A stretch of 64,000 bases of DNA. It comes from Nodosilinea sp. FACHB-131 (lineage in GTDB: Bacteria > Cyanobacteriota > Cyanobacteriia > Phormidesmidales > Phormidesmidaceae). Each line of letters starts with the position of its first letter. Position 1 is the first letter of the stretch. This document shows positions 7,754-16,066 of this stretch, piece after piece. The notes below the pieces were generated by a model, which had not been told where the DNA came from, made no database searches, and saw only the letters and a program-made list of their open reading frames with translations. Location of the stretch: positions 124,001 through 188,000 of the forward strand of contig NZ_JACJOF010000016.1 of the NCBI RefSeq assembly GCF_014695395.1, given 5' to 3'. The position numbers and the translations under genes were made by a program.

Positions 7754-8629
7754 GTGCCTATTACAACGGCAGCATCCCGTCTGGGGACCGCTGCGTTTGA
7801 CGAAACCCTGCCCGTAGAGCTGCGTGCCAACTGGACTCCCGACGATGCCGATGTGGTCATCCGAGCCGTGTATCGCCAGCTGTTGGGTAACGACTACTTG
7901 ATGAAATCCGAGCGCCTAGTTGGTGCCGAGTCGCTACTCAAGAATGGCTACATCAGCGTGCGCGATTTTGTGCGAGCTGTGGCCAAATCTGAGCTCTACA
8001 AAGAAAAATTCTTCTACGGCAATTTCCAAACCCGCGTGATTGAGCTGCACACCAAGCACCTGCTCGGTCGCGCCGTCTACGATGAGTCTGAGGTGGTTGA
8101 TCACCTCGATCGCTACGAGACCCAGGGCTACGATGCCGATGTCGACTCGTTCATCGACAGCGAAGAGTATCAGGCCAACTTTGGCGACAGCGTAGTGCCC
8201 TACTACCGCAGCTTTGTCTATCAAGCGGGGCAGCGTTCGGTGGGCTTTACCCGGATGTTCCAAATGTACCGGGGCTATGCCACCAGTGATACTTCCCAAG
8301 CAGGCGGCAAAAAGTCGCGCCTAGCTGGAGAACTGGGCCGCAATACCTCGTCTTCGATCATCAGCCCCACCAGCGCTGCTGCCGGCTGGTCAGCCCAGGC
8401 GAATAAGCTGGCTACCCCCAGCCAGGCCCTAGGCGGTTCTACTCCCTACGGTGCCGGTGCTGGCAAGGTCTACCGGATCGAGGTATCTGGCGCTAATCTG
8501 CCCCGATATCCCAAGGTACGGCGCATCAATACCGCCTACCTGGTGCCCTACGAGCAGCTGTCTGCCAAGCTTCAGCAGATTCATAAGCAGGGTGGTCGGG
8601 TAACCAGTGTTACCGCTGCCAGCCTCTAA
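7754..8629 (+). CDS. cpcC: Phycocyanin rod linker polypeptide CpcC (second copy)
   Basis: This 291-residue paralogue of the preceding linker has the same order. A linker domain covers about 15-160 ([46 protein letters not shown]). A Ser/Ala-rich spacer follows (about 195-235) and is longer than in the first copy. A CpcD-like domain covers about 238-288 ([27 protein letters not shown]). The start is GTG, well supported by GGAGG eight bases upstream. Two different rod linkers plus a CpcD cap suggest rods of up to three hexamers. A 203-bp gap separates it from the first copy, long for this operon, with no gene in it. Confidence 0.95.
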   Translation: MPITTAASRLGTAAFDETLPVELRANWTPDDADVVIRAVYRQLLGNDYLMKSERLVGAESLLKNGYISVRDFVRAVAKSELYKEKFFYGNFQTRVIELHTKHLLGRAVYDESEVVDHLDRYETQGYDADVDSFIDSEEYQANFGDSVVPYYRSFVYQAGQRSVGFTRMFQMYRGYATSDTSQAGGKKSRLAGELGRNTSSSIISPTSAAAGWSAQANKLATPSQALGGSTPYGAGAGKVYRIEVSGANLPRYPKVRRINTAYLVPYEQLSAKLQQIHKQGGRVTSVTAASL

Positions 8630-8637
8630 TTACATGG

Positions 8638-8674
8638 CATCACTGGCGCATTCTCTGTGAATGCGCCAGTGATG
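8638..8674 (+). promoter_or_regulatory. Perfect 16-bp hairpin between cpcC2 and cpcD
   Basis: The arms at 8638-8653 (CATCACTGGCGCATTC) and 8659-8674 are exact reverse complements around a 5-base loop. The structure starts nine bases after the cpcC2 stop codon and ends 50 bp before cpcD. No T-run follows, so full termination is unlikely. Partial termination or protection of the upstream mRNA from 3' exonucleases is more likely. Confidence 0.75.
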
Positions 8675-8724
8675 TGTGAAATGCCGCATTCGACGAGATC
8701 TCGCAACGACCAGGAGAGTTTCCT

Positions 8725-8949
8725 ATGCTCGCTCAAAACGCCTTTGGCAGTCAGACTACTAACCGCATTTTTCTCTATGAGGTTGAGGGGCTGCGCCAAA
8801 ATGATGCCACCGACCAAAACAACTACCCCATTCGTCAGAGCGGCAGCACCTTCATCAAGGTGCCCTACAGCCGGATGAACGAAGAAATGCAGCGCATTAC
8901 CCGTATGGGTGGCAAAATCATCAGCATTCAGCCCTTGTCGGCCGACTAA
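8725..8949 (+). CDS. cpcD: Phycobilisome rod-capping linker CpcD
   Basis: This small linker of 74 residues caps the distal end of the phycocyanin rod and so limits rod length. It consists of a single CpcD domain: NRIFLYEVEGLRQND, FIKVPYSRMNEEMQRITRMG and KIISIQPL. Length is typical of the family. The ATG follows AGGAGA at good spacing. A perfect hairpin precedes it, and cpcE begins 41 bp downstream. Confidence 0.96.
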   Translation: MLAQNAFGSQTTNRIFLYEVEGLRQNDATDQNNYPIRQSGSTFIKVPYSRMNEEMQRITRMGGKIISIQPLSAD

Positions 8950-8990
8950 GCCAAGCGGCGGGTCTGGAAATGCTGGAGACGTACTGAGGT

Positions 8991-9824
8991 ATGGGACAAA
9001 ATCCGCAGCAGTTGGTCAACGCCCAGGGAGAATCCCTGACGGTGGATCAGGCCATTGAGAACCTGCGTCAAACCGCCGATACCGGGCTGCGCTATTACGC
9101 TGCCTGGTGGCTGGGTCGCTTTCGCGTGGCCCAGCCTGACGCTATTGCCGCTCTGGTGTCGGCCCTTGAGGATGAGGGCGATCGCGCCCCCGACGGGGGG
9201 TACCCACTGCGTCGCAATGCCGCTCGAGCACTGGGAAAATTGGGCGATCGCACCGTTGTTCCAGCGCTAATTCAATGTCTAGATTGCGACGACTACTACG
9301 TGCGCGAGTCTGCCGCCCAAGCCCTGGAGTCCCTGGGCGATCCCCAGGCGATTCCAGCGCTGCGATCGCTGCTGGCTGGCGGGGTTGCTGCTGCGGTTGC
9401 GGTGCCCGATAAACCTCACCTGGTGCAGCCCTATAACGCTGTGCTAGAGGCCTTGGGCACCCTGGGCGCTACCGATGCGGTAGACGAAATCACCCCGTTT
9501 TTAGAGCATGAGGTGGCCCAAGTGCAAAATGCCGCCACCCGTGCCCTCTACCAGCTGACGGGGCAGGCAACCTACTGCGATCGCCTAGTAGAGCGCCTGC
9601 AAGAGCCCAACCTGCAGCTGCGGCGATCGGCCATGATGGATTTAGGGGCGATCGGCTATTTGCCCGCCGCCCAACCCATTGCCGCCACCCTGGCCGAAAA
9701 CAGCCTTAAGCTGATCGCCCTCCAGGGTGTTTTAGACGCTCATCTGCGACAGATTGGGTTTCCCCAGCGCGGCCTGACGGATGAAGCTCGCCAGGTATTG
9801 TTACTAATGGATGAGCTGCTGTAA
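8991..9824 (+). CDS. cpcE: Phycocyanobilin lyase alpha subunit CpcE
   Basis: With CpcF it forms the heterodimeric E/F lyase that attaches phycocyanobilin to Cys84 of CpcA (family knowledge). The 277-residue protein is built from HEAT-like repeats (AIAALVSALEDEGD, RRNAARALGKLGDRTVVPAL, VRESAAQALESLGDPQAIPA, and later copies). The conserved N-terminal YYAAWWLGRFRV is present. Length matches CpcE. The neighbouring cpcF and the operon position distinguish it from pecE, and no pecB/pecA genes are present. Confidence 0.95.
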   Translation: MGQNPQQLVNAQGESLTVDQAIENLRQTADTGLRYYAAWWLGRFRVAQPDAIAALVSALEDEGDRAPDGGYPLRRNAARALGKLGDRTVVPALIQCLDCDDYYVRESAAQALESLGDPQAIPALRSLLAGGVAAAVAVPDKPHLVQPYNAVLEALGTLGATDAVDEITPFLEHEVAQVQNAATRALYQLTGQATYCDRLVERLQEPNLQLRRSAMMDLGAIGYLPAAQPIAATLAENSLKLIALQGVLDAHLRQIGFPQRGLTDEARQVLLLMDELL

Positions 9825-9889
9825 GGGCTGAGGGCTGGCAGCACAAACAAATTAATTGAGTATCAATTAGGGCTGGAGACCGGTTAGTT

Positions 9890-10540
9890 GTGGGCGCGAC
9901 AGTAGCAGAGCTAGTTCGGGCGGTCGAAGCCGCTGATTCTAAGGGCGCAATGGTTGTTGCGGTCCATCATTTAGCAGCCGCTCAAGATGTCGCTGCTATT
10001 CCTACTCTCATAACCGTTTTGGGGTACAACAACCCTGGTGCTGCGGTGGCCGCCGTGGACGGACTGGTAGCCCTTGGCCAAGACGCTGTGCCTGCACTGT
10101 TGGAACAAATTGATGGCTACAACTACGGCGCTAGAGCCTGGGCCATTCGGGCCGTGGCCCTGATCGGCGACCCGCGCGCCCTGCCCGTGCTGCTAGAGAC
10201 GGCCAAAGGGGATTTTGCTCTGAGCGTGCGCCGCGCCGCGGCACGGGGGTTGGGCACCATCGATTGGGCTAAGCTGCCTTCCGACCAAGCGCCCTCATCT
10301 CAACAAGAGGTGCTTAACGTACTAATTGGAGCAGCCCAAGACCCGGAATGGGTAGTGCGCTATGCAGCAATGGCTGCTCTCGAGGGCCTAGCAAAAGCTC
10401 TAGCGGCGCCTGAAACTCAAAAGCCACCAATTCTCGCCTGTCTTCAGCAGGTCTTTCACCACGACGAAACTCCTGCTGTGCAGGCCCGGGCCTGTAGGGC
10501 CTTGGAGACCTTGGGCGAACTGGCCGACGCTACAAATTAA
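9890..10540 (+). CDS. cpcF: Phycocyanobilin lyase beta subunit CpcF
   Basis: This is the second subunit of the CpcE/CpcF lyase: 216 residues, again made of HEAT-like repeats (ALGQDAVPALLEQI, RAWAIRAVALIGDPRALPVL, SVRRAAARGLGTID, VVRYAAMAALEGLAKAL). The N-terminal pair VEAADSKGAMVVAVHHLAAA and AIPTLITVLGYNNPGAAVAA matches CpcF. The start is GTG at 9890, 65 bp after cpcE. It is the last recognisable gene of the phycocyanin operon. I see no strong terminator directly behind it, so transcription may run into the next gene. Confidence 0.94.
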   Translation: MGATVAELVRAVEAADSKGAMVVAVHHLAAAQDVAAIPTLITVLGYNNPGAAVAAVDGLVALGQDAVPALLEQIDGYNYGARAWAIRAVALIGDPRALPVLLETAKGDFALSVRRAAARGLGTIDWAKLPSDQAPSSQQEVLNVLIGAAQDPEWVVRYAAMAALEGLAKALAAPETQKPPILACLQQVFHHDETPAVQARACRALETLGELADATN

Positions 10541-10690
10541 AGCCTCTGCCTTGACGTTGAGAAATGCAACACATTGATTCAGTTTCGAGGTATGGTCTTC
10601 TATGGTTAATGCGCATAGGGGCCCAAGCCCGAGCGCTGAAGACAGACACTCAGCGGTTTAGCGCCCACGATTCAGTTGGGGAAGGTGTTC

Positions 10691-11428
10691 ATGGTGTTGG
10701 CACAGTCAAATGCACCAGAAGTTTTGCAGGTGATGGGTCTGCCTGTTCACTGGCGGACCAACTATGCAGACTGGCTCGTTGATCAGTATCGCCGAGGGTA
10801 TGGCGCCCATGTGGTCACTCTGAATGCCGAAATGGCCATGCAGGCGGACCAGAACCCCGACCTGCGCCAGGTCATTGTCAATGCGGAACTCGTGATTCCC
10901 GATGGGGCAGGGGTTGTGCTGTACTTTCGCACCAGAGGGCAGCGGATCGCGCGCGCGCCGGGCATTGAGCTGGCCGCCACCGTGCTCAAGCGCATCTCTC
11001 CTCAAGAAACAGTCTTTATGTATGGCGGTGTACCGGGCGTAGCCGATCGCGCCGCTATGTATTGGCAGCGCCAGGTAGCCGGGCTGAAGGTAGTGGGCAC
11101 CCAGCACGGCTACTTGGGGCCAACCGATCAGCCCGAATTTTTGCGCCATCTAGAGCAGCTCCAGCCCAGCGTAATTTTGGTTGGTATGGGCGTGCCCCGA
11201 CAAGAACTGTGGATTCGTGACCACCGCTACCTCTGTCCTAACAGCGTGTGGATTGGCGTGGGCGGCAGCTTTGATATCTGGGCTGGGGTCAAGTCTCGCG
11301 CCCCTGAGTGGATGTGCAACAACCACCTAGAATGGCTCTACCGCCTCTACAAAGAGCCCTGGCGCTGGCGGCGAATGTTGGCATTGCCTCACTTTGCGTG
11401 GCGATCGCTCACCTACTCGGCCCGCTAA
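10691..11428 (+). CDS. WecG/TagA/CpsF family glycosyltransferase
   Basis: Members transfer N-acetylmannosamine, its uronate or glucose residues to undecaprenyl- or membrane-linked acceptors in wall and surface polysaccharide synthesis. This protein of about 245 residues shows the family motifs VVTLNAEMAMQA (about 41-52), VIPDGAGVV (68-76, with the proposed catalytic Asp71), VGMGVPRQELWI and GVGGSFDIWAG. The ATG at 10691 is chosen; in-frame TTG (10676) and GTG (10685) are possible alternatives. It lies 150 bp behind cpcF on the same strand and ends at a strong terminator. Why it follows the phycocyanin operon is unclear. Confidence 0.88.
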   Translation: MVLAQSNAPEVLQVMGLPVHWRTNYADWLVDQYRRGYGAHVVTLNAEMAMQADQNPDLRQVIVNAELVIPDGAGVVLYFRTRGQRIARAPGIELAATVLKRISPQETVFMYGGVPGVADRAAMYWQRQVAGLKVVGTQHGYLGPTDQPEFLRHLEQLQPSVILVGMGVPRQELWIRDHRYLCPNSVWIGVGGSFDIWAGVKSRAPEWMCNNHLEWLYRLYKEPWRWRRMLALPHFAWRSLTYSAR

Positions 11429-11443
11429 AGATTTAAGGGTGCA

Positions 11444-11499
11444 AGGTGCAGGGTATAGGGTTTGAGGTTTGCCATAAACCCTATACCCTGCACCTTTTT
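11444..11499. terminator. Bidirectional terminator between the WecG-like gene and sfsA
   Basis: A perfect 20-bp inverted repeat (arms 11444-11463 and 11476-11495, 12-base loop) is followed by TTTTT on the plus strand. It lies between two convergent genes, overlaps the end of sfsA, and could serve both. Confidence 0.85.
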
Positions 11500-12230
11500 C
11501 AATCCAGCCTCAGGTTCGCCAGACCTAGGTATCGCAGCCCGGCTGGAGTCACCTCAAACCGACAGGGCAGAACCTGGACGCCCTTAGCCATGGCTTCGCG
11601 CAGCAGCAGACCATAGGTGGGGTCGGTCTCGTCTCCAGGGGCAAAGTCGGTACAGTCGCCTCGGTTAATAAAGTACAGCATCGCCGCCTGGGTCTCCGGA
11701 ACCAGCGCCGCCAGTTCCCTTAAATGCTTTTGGCCACGAGTGGTCACCGTATCGGGAAACAGGGCTAGGGTGCCCTTTGCCCAGGTGGTATTCTTGACCT
11801 CAACATAGGTCGTTAAGGCTGCATTTTCCCCAGAAACGACAAAGTCGATTCGGCTTTTGCCGTCACCGCCGTAGCGAACCTCTGGACGAATGGTGGTGTA
11901 GTCGCCCAACTCTGGAATTTGCCGCGCCTCCAGTAGCGACTTCACCACGCGATTGGGCAGCGCCGTGTTGACTCCGGCCCAGGTGGGCACAGTGTCGCGT
12001 ACTTCTGCCAGTTCCCAAGTGTAGGCCAGCTTACGTTTAGGGTTGGGGCTGTAGGAAACCAGTGCGCGTCCACCGACGTGGTAAACCCCGGTCATGGGTC
12101 CGGTGTTGGGACAGTGGGCAACGATCACCTGACCGGTTTCTAGCTCAATATCGACAAAAAATCGCTTGTAGCGCTTTAGTACTGTGCCCTCAATCAGGGG
12201 CGGAAAGGGGTAGAACCAATCGGCGGTCAT
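11499..12230 (-). CDS. sfsA: Sugar fermentation stimulation protein homologue SfsA
   Basis: SfsA was first named for stimulating maltose use in E. coli; the family has a nuclease-like fold. The 243-residue protein has the family's N-terminal strand region (GTVLKRYKRFFVDIELETG, VAHCPNTGPMTG) and the catalytic-like core GDGKSRIDFVVSG followed by YVEVKNTTWAKG, matching the D...ExK pattern of restriction-type nucleases. FPDTVTTRGQKHLREL and AAMLYFINRGD follow. Length is normal. The gene is downstream of recJ on the same strand with a 29-bp gap, so they may form one transcript ending at the shared terminator. Confidence 0.94.
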   Translation of the reverse strand: MTADWFYPFPPLIEGTVLKRYKRFFVDIELETGQVIVAHCPNTGPMTGVYHVGGRALVSYSPNPKRKLAYTWELAEVRDTVPTWAGVNTALPNRVVKSLLEARQIPELGDYTTIRPEVRYGGDGKSRIDFVVSGENAALTTYVEVKNTTWAKGTLALFPDTVTTRGQKHLRELAALVPETQAAMLYFINRGDCTDFAPGDETDPTYGLLLREAMAKGVQVLPCRFEVTPAGLRYLGLANLRLD

Positions 12231-12259
12231 GGTGGCGAAGATGGTGCGCAGTGCCCACC

Positions 12260-14578
12260 CTACCAGGAAAGCGCAGCTACTGGCACCTGGGCAAAATAGC
12301 GGCGGCGAAAGTGCTCCTCCTGCACCACTTCAAGGAAATGTTGTACGGCTGCTGGCTCAGGCGAAACCGGGTCAGGGGCAGCCTGAAGAGTAATGGTGTC
12401 TGCCTCAGGGGCGGTGCTGTCCTGGGCAGCGACTTTAAAGCCAGCGGTTGCTAGGGCGGCTAAGCCGAGGGTAAGGCCGGTGGGCGAGAGGCGCAGGCGA
12501 TCGCCGAGCTGCGATCGCGTCACTGGGGTTTGGGTGCGGGCCAGGTACTTGGCTAAGCCCACTAACTCTTGCCATACCTCCCCTGGCGACAGCTCATCGA
12601 TCGCTGGAGAAAAGGCCAGGGCCAGGGGCAACCTCGCCTGAGCAGCCTGCCGCTGCCACGCCTGCCAGTCGCTCCACTGCATCGGTATCTGGCTGACTAC
12701 CAGGGCGGGCTCCTGCTCCTCAGGGGGATGCTGCCGCCAGTCGAGAACGGAGTTAAATGGCCCTGCTTCTGCCCCCGGCGTGCCTACGGCAATAGGACGG
12801 ACGTCTATGAGCTTGACGTGATAGCCGGTATTGCTGTTGAAGTCGAGTTCGACCACAATATCGCAGCGGCCTGGGGGCAGTTCGTCGCGATAGTGGCCCC
12901 ACCACTCCCCAGGAAAGCCCACCTCGGCAGCGTCATCCCACAGCTCAAACTCGGTTTTGATGAAGCTCACCGCTTTGTTTTGGCGATCGCGCAATTTCTT
13001 GTGAAAGACATTCTGAAACCAGACATTGCCAAGCAGCAGCTTTGGCACCGGGTTGCCCATGCCGCAGGGCTCAAGCCACTTTAGTTCGCGAAATAGGGGT
13101 TGACCCAGATCCGCCACGGTCACCGTAAGATCGACTTGAAGTAATGGCTGGGGCGCACCGTCGCCTCCCAACTGCTCGCGCACCATGCGGTTGAGCGCCG
13201 CCGCCAGCACCTCAATATGTTCCACAGGCAGCGTTAGCCCCGCCGCTAATGGATGCCCGCCAAAGCCGGTCAGTAGCGCCGATTGCGCCTGAAATAGCTG
13301 GTAGAGATCGAGCCCCGCTACCGATCGGGCCGAGCCCCGCGCTAGCCGAGGGCTACTGTCCTCCGTAGGTGGGTCGATGCGCAGCAGAATGGTTGGGCGT
13401 CCGAGGGCCTGGGTCACCTGCCCTGCCACCAATCCCAAAATGCCGGTGGGCCAGGTCTCGTCGGCCAGCACCAGGCAGCGGGTGGTAGCTAAATCGACCT
13501 GGGCTAGACGCGCCATCACCTGGGTATAGAGATCGCGCTGGAGGGCTTTGCGGCGGGTGTTGGCCAATTCGGCCTCGTAGGCCAAGGTTTTGGTGCGATC
13601 GCGATCGCGACTGGTCAGCAGCTCCACACAAAAGCTGGCGTCGCCGTGGATGCGGCTGACGGCATTGATGCGCGGCCCCAGCCCAAAGGAAATATCGGTG
13701 GGGCGATCGCCCGTGCGCTTGCACAACGCCAGCAGCTCGGCCAGCCCCGGTCTCGGGTAGGTTGGGTTGGGCTGGGTCTGGGTTTGCAGGCGCTGAAGCC
13801 CGATCTGAGCCAGGTAACGGCAGTCGCCCCGTAGCTCCACTAGGTCGGCAATTAGGCCAATGGCCACTAGATCGAGCACGTGATCGAGCGGTAGCGGTAG
13901 GGGTGAATCCAGCGCTGCGTACAGCCCCTCCAGCAGCTTGTAGGCCACCGCCACCCCCGACAGCGTGGCTAAGGGATGCTCGGCGGGCAGGCTGCGGGGG
14001 TTAATCAGCGCAATTGCGCCAATATCGCCGTCAGGCAGGGTGTGATGATCGGTGACAATCACCTCCAATCCTTGGGCTTTGGCGTAGGCAATTTCAGCGC
14101 CGCTGGTGCTGCCGGTATCGCAAGTCACTAGCAGAGTTGCGCCCCAGTCGGCCAAGTGGTCGACCCCCCGCTGCGACAGCCCGTGGGATTCGCTGAGGCG
14201 GTTGGGGATGAAATAGGTGAGGCGATCGCCCTTAGGGATCAGCTGCCCCAACCCATCCCACAGCACGGCAGTGGAGGTCACCCCGTCGGCGTCAAAGTCT
14301 CCCCAGATCGCTACTTTTTCCTCAGTGGCGATCGCCTGCTTGAGGCGGCTGACGGCGATCGCCATCGCTGGCCCTAGGGCGCTGGCGGGGGTGGGCTGGT
14401 AGAGAGCAGGGTTTAGCCAACCTTCCAACGGCTCAGTCAAACCCATCTGTCGCTGCCACAGCACCTGGGCCAGCCAGCGGGAAGGCGTTGTTCCTGTTGC
14501 CCGAGCTACTGTCTCTACCCAGCTTTCAGGGGCGGCATCCGCTTTGGGCAAGTTCCAGCGCAGCGGTAGGGCATCCAT
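12260..14578 (-). CDS. recJ: Single-stranded-DNA-specific exonuclease RecJ
   Basis: RecJ is a 5'-3' exonuclease for single-stranded DNA in recombination and mismatch repair. The DHH-family metal motifs are in order: DFDADG (94-99), CDTG (153-156), TDHH (176-179) and NPR (193-195), followed by LSGVAVAYKLLEGLY. A DHHA1 region with GFGGHPLAAGLTL comes later, then an OB-type domain (RELKWLEPCGMGNPVPKLLL). At 772 residues it is about 200 longer than E. coli RecJ. The extra part is a C-terminal region with a winged-helix-like segment (QLGDRLRLSPTGLTLGLAAL), as is usual in cyanobacteria. Confidence 0.95.
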   Translation of the reverse strand: MDALPLRWNLPKADAAPESWVETVARATGTTPSRWLAQVLWQRQMGLTEPLEGWLNPALYQPTPASALGPAMAIAVSRLKQAIATEEKVAIWGDFDADGVTSTAVLWDGLGQLIPKGDRLTYFIPNRLSESHGLSQRGVDHLADWGATLLVTCDTGSTSGAEIAYAKAQGLEVIVTDHHTLPDGDIGAIALINPRSLPAEHPLATLSGVAVAYKLLEGLYAALDSPLPLPLDHVLDLVAIGLIADLVELRGDCRYLAQIGLQRLQTQTQPNPTYPRPGLAELLALCKRTGDRPTDISFGLGPRINAVSRIHGDASFCVELLTSRDRDRTKTLAYEAELANTRRKALQRDLYTQVMARLAQVDLATTRCLVLADETWPTGILGLVAGQVTQALGRPTILLRIDPPTEDSSPRLARGSARSVAGLDLYQLFQAQSALLTGFGGHPLAAGLTLPVEHIEVLAAALNRMVREQLGGDGAPQPLLQVDLTVTVADLGQPLFRELKWLEPCGMGNPVPKLLLGNVWFQNVFHKKLRDRQNKAVSFIKTEFELWDDAAEVGFPGEWWGHYRDELPPGRCDIVVELDFNSNTGYHVKLIDVRPIAVGTPGAEAGPFNSVLDWRQHPPEEQEPALVVSQIPMQWSDWQAWQRQAAQARLPLALAFSPAIDELSPGEVWQELVGLAKYLARTQTPVTRSQLGDRLRLSPTGLTLGLAALATAGFKVAAQDSTAPEADTITLQAAPDPVSPEPAAVQHFLEVVQEEHFRRRYFAQVPVAALSW

Positions 14579-14901
14579 GGGGCATCCAGAAATAGTGAGG
14601 TGGAGGTGGTGAGAGTTTGGCTCAGACGGGCAATTTAAAGAAGCTTCCGTAAACTAAAGAAAGCCTAAAATCATAGTTCAGTTTTGTGAGATAGCTTGGG
14701 CGAGGGCTAAAGTTTCCTCCACATTGGATAAATATACCCATACTAATTCTGCGCTCTCCGGCGTTATCCTGGGGCTTTATCCTCTTCTATTGTCTGCATA
14801 TCTCCTTAGGTTTTGATCCTTAACGGAAGCTCCAGACGAGTTCTGCTGTGGCCCTTGGCCCACAGACTAGTGCTGGGGTTGTTCACTCCTCCTTAATCCT
14901 C
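14579..14901. other. Divergent intergenic region between recJ and the repeat protein gene
   Basis: Some 320 bp hold no gene or RNA that I recognise. It probably carries the promoters of both divergent genes, but no clear -35/-10 pair, dyad or terminator stands out. An in-frame GTG at 14848 could move the downstream gene's start into it. Confidence 0.4.
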
Positions 14902-15990
14902 ATGACCAAACGTAGCCATCCTGAGCTAGACGGGCAAAATCCTCAAACTCTGTACAGTTTTGTACTCAAACGACCAGGGCAAACCCTGCGAGAACGGCTG
15001 ACCTGGAGTGCAGTCGGGCTATCGGTAGGCCTTGGCGTCGCCGCTGGTTTCATATTTCTTAATCCCCAAGATCGCACCTGGTCATGGTTGCCCGCTCGCG
15101 CGGCTGTGTCCGTCAACAACGATGCGTTTCGGCAGGGGTCCGAGCAGGCGATGAAAGCGGCCCAGCTCACCCAAAGTGCAGAGTTTAGCGAAGAGTGGGC
15201 TGAGGTGGTCATTCTTTGGCAACGGGCGATCGCATACATGCGAGCAGTGCCCAATGGCAACACCAATGCGGCTCTGGCCAAACAAAAGGTCGTCGAGTAC
15301 GAGCGCAACTTGCAGTATGCCCAGAGCAATGTGGGTAACCGGGCTAGCCGCGCCCCCGATCACAAAACCTACTGGACCTTAGGCTCCGATCGCGATCTGG
15401 TAACGGCAATTCAGGGAGCGCCTTCCCAAACCATGCAGTACCAGGGTGCTTGCCAGCAAACCCTGCGCTACGGCAACAGCATCGTTGAGCTGCACAACGG
15501 CTACGTAAAGCAGTACGACAACCCCGACGGCAACCTTCAGGTGTTGGCCGACGGCGATGTGGTGGTGTCGGTTAGCGCACCCCAGGATCGCTGGACCCTA
15601 GGAGCTTCCGAAACCGACGTGTTACAGCTCCAGGGCACACCCACTCGCCAGGAGCAATACACCTCAAACGGTTTTACAACCCTGTACTACGGCAAAAGCT
15701 CGGTGCTGTTTGAAAACGGCCAGGTCATTGGCTACCTCAACTCTGACCAAAACCTCAAGGTGTCGGCGCAGCCCCCAGCCCTGCTGCCCGGCCAAACTGC
15801 CTCCGAGTTTTGGACGATGGGCTCCAGTCGGACCGAAGTGCTGCGGGCCGAGGGGCAAACCCCGGTGGCCATCAGCCGCAACGACAACAGCTGCGAAGAG
15901 GTGTTTCACTTTGACGACGGCGAAGTCACTTTTCGGCAGGGGTTGGTGACGGGCTATCGCAATCGCAGTGGCGCACTGAAGGTGCGTTAG
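14902..15990 (+). CDS. Membrane-anchored protein with three W-T-x-G repeats, function unknown
   Basis: I do not recognise an assigned function. From the ATG at 14902 the protein is 362 residues. A basic N-terminus is followed by one membrane helix (about 33-53), then a TPR-like helical stretch (about 75-145, EEWAEVVILWQRAIAYMRAV and YERNLQYAQ). Three tandem repeats of about 58 residues follow at about 157-214, 230-287 and 303-361. Each repeat starts (Y/R/F)WT(L/M)G, has an EVLxxQGTP-like centre and a YGxSxVxFxNGxVxGY segment, and ends NLKV. This resembles small BamE/SmpA-like beta folds, probably facing the periplasm or lumen. A GTG at 14848 is an alternative start. Confidence 0.75.
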   Translation: MTKRSHPELDGQNPQTLYSFVLKRPGQTLRERLTWSAVGLSVGLGVAAGFIFLNPQDRTWSWLPARAAVSVNNDAFRQGSEQAMKAAQLTQSAEFSEEWAEVVILWQRAIAYMRAVPNGNTNAALAKQKVVEYERNLQYAQSNVGNRASRAPDHKTYWTLGSDRDLVTAIQGAPSQTMQYQGACQQTLRYGNSIVELHNGYVKQYDNPDGNLQVLADGDVVVSVSAPQDRWTLGASETDVLQLQGTPTRQEQYTSNGFTTLYYGKSSVLFENGQVIGYLNSDQNLKVSAQPPALLPGQTASEFWTMGSSRTEVLRAEGQTPVAISRNDNSCEEVFHFDDGEVTFRQGLVTGYRNRSGALKVR

Positions 15991-16066
15991 CCAGCCATTG
16001 ATTACACTCCTTTGAGCACACCCTCTGGCAGGATGGCGTTACCCTAGAGCCCAGGGTGTAGATCCG

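Noticed and set aside
10706..11149. Open frame of 147 codons antisense to the WecG-like gene
   Set aside because: The plus-strand frame contains all family motifs; the antisense product has none.
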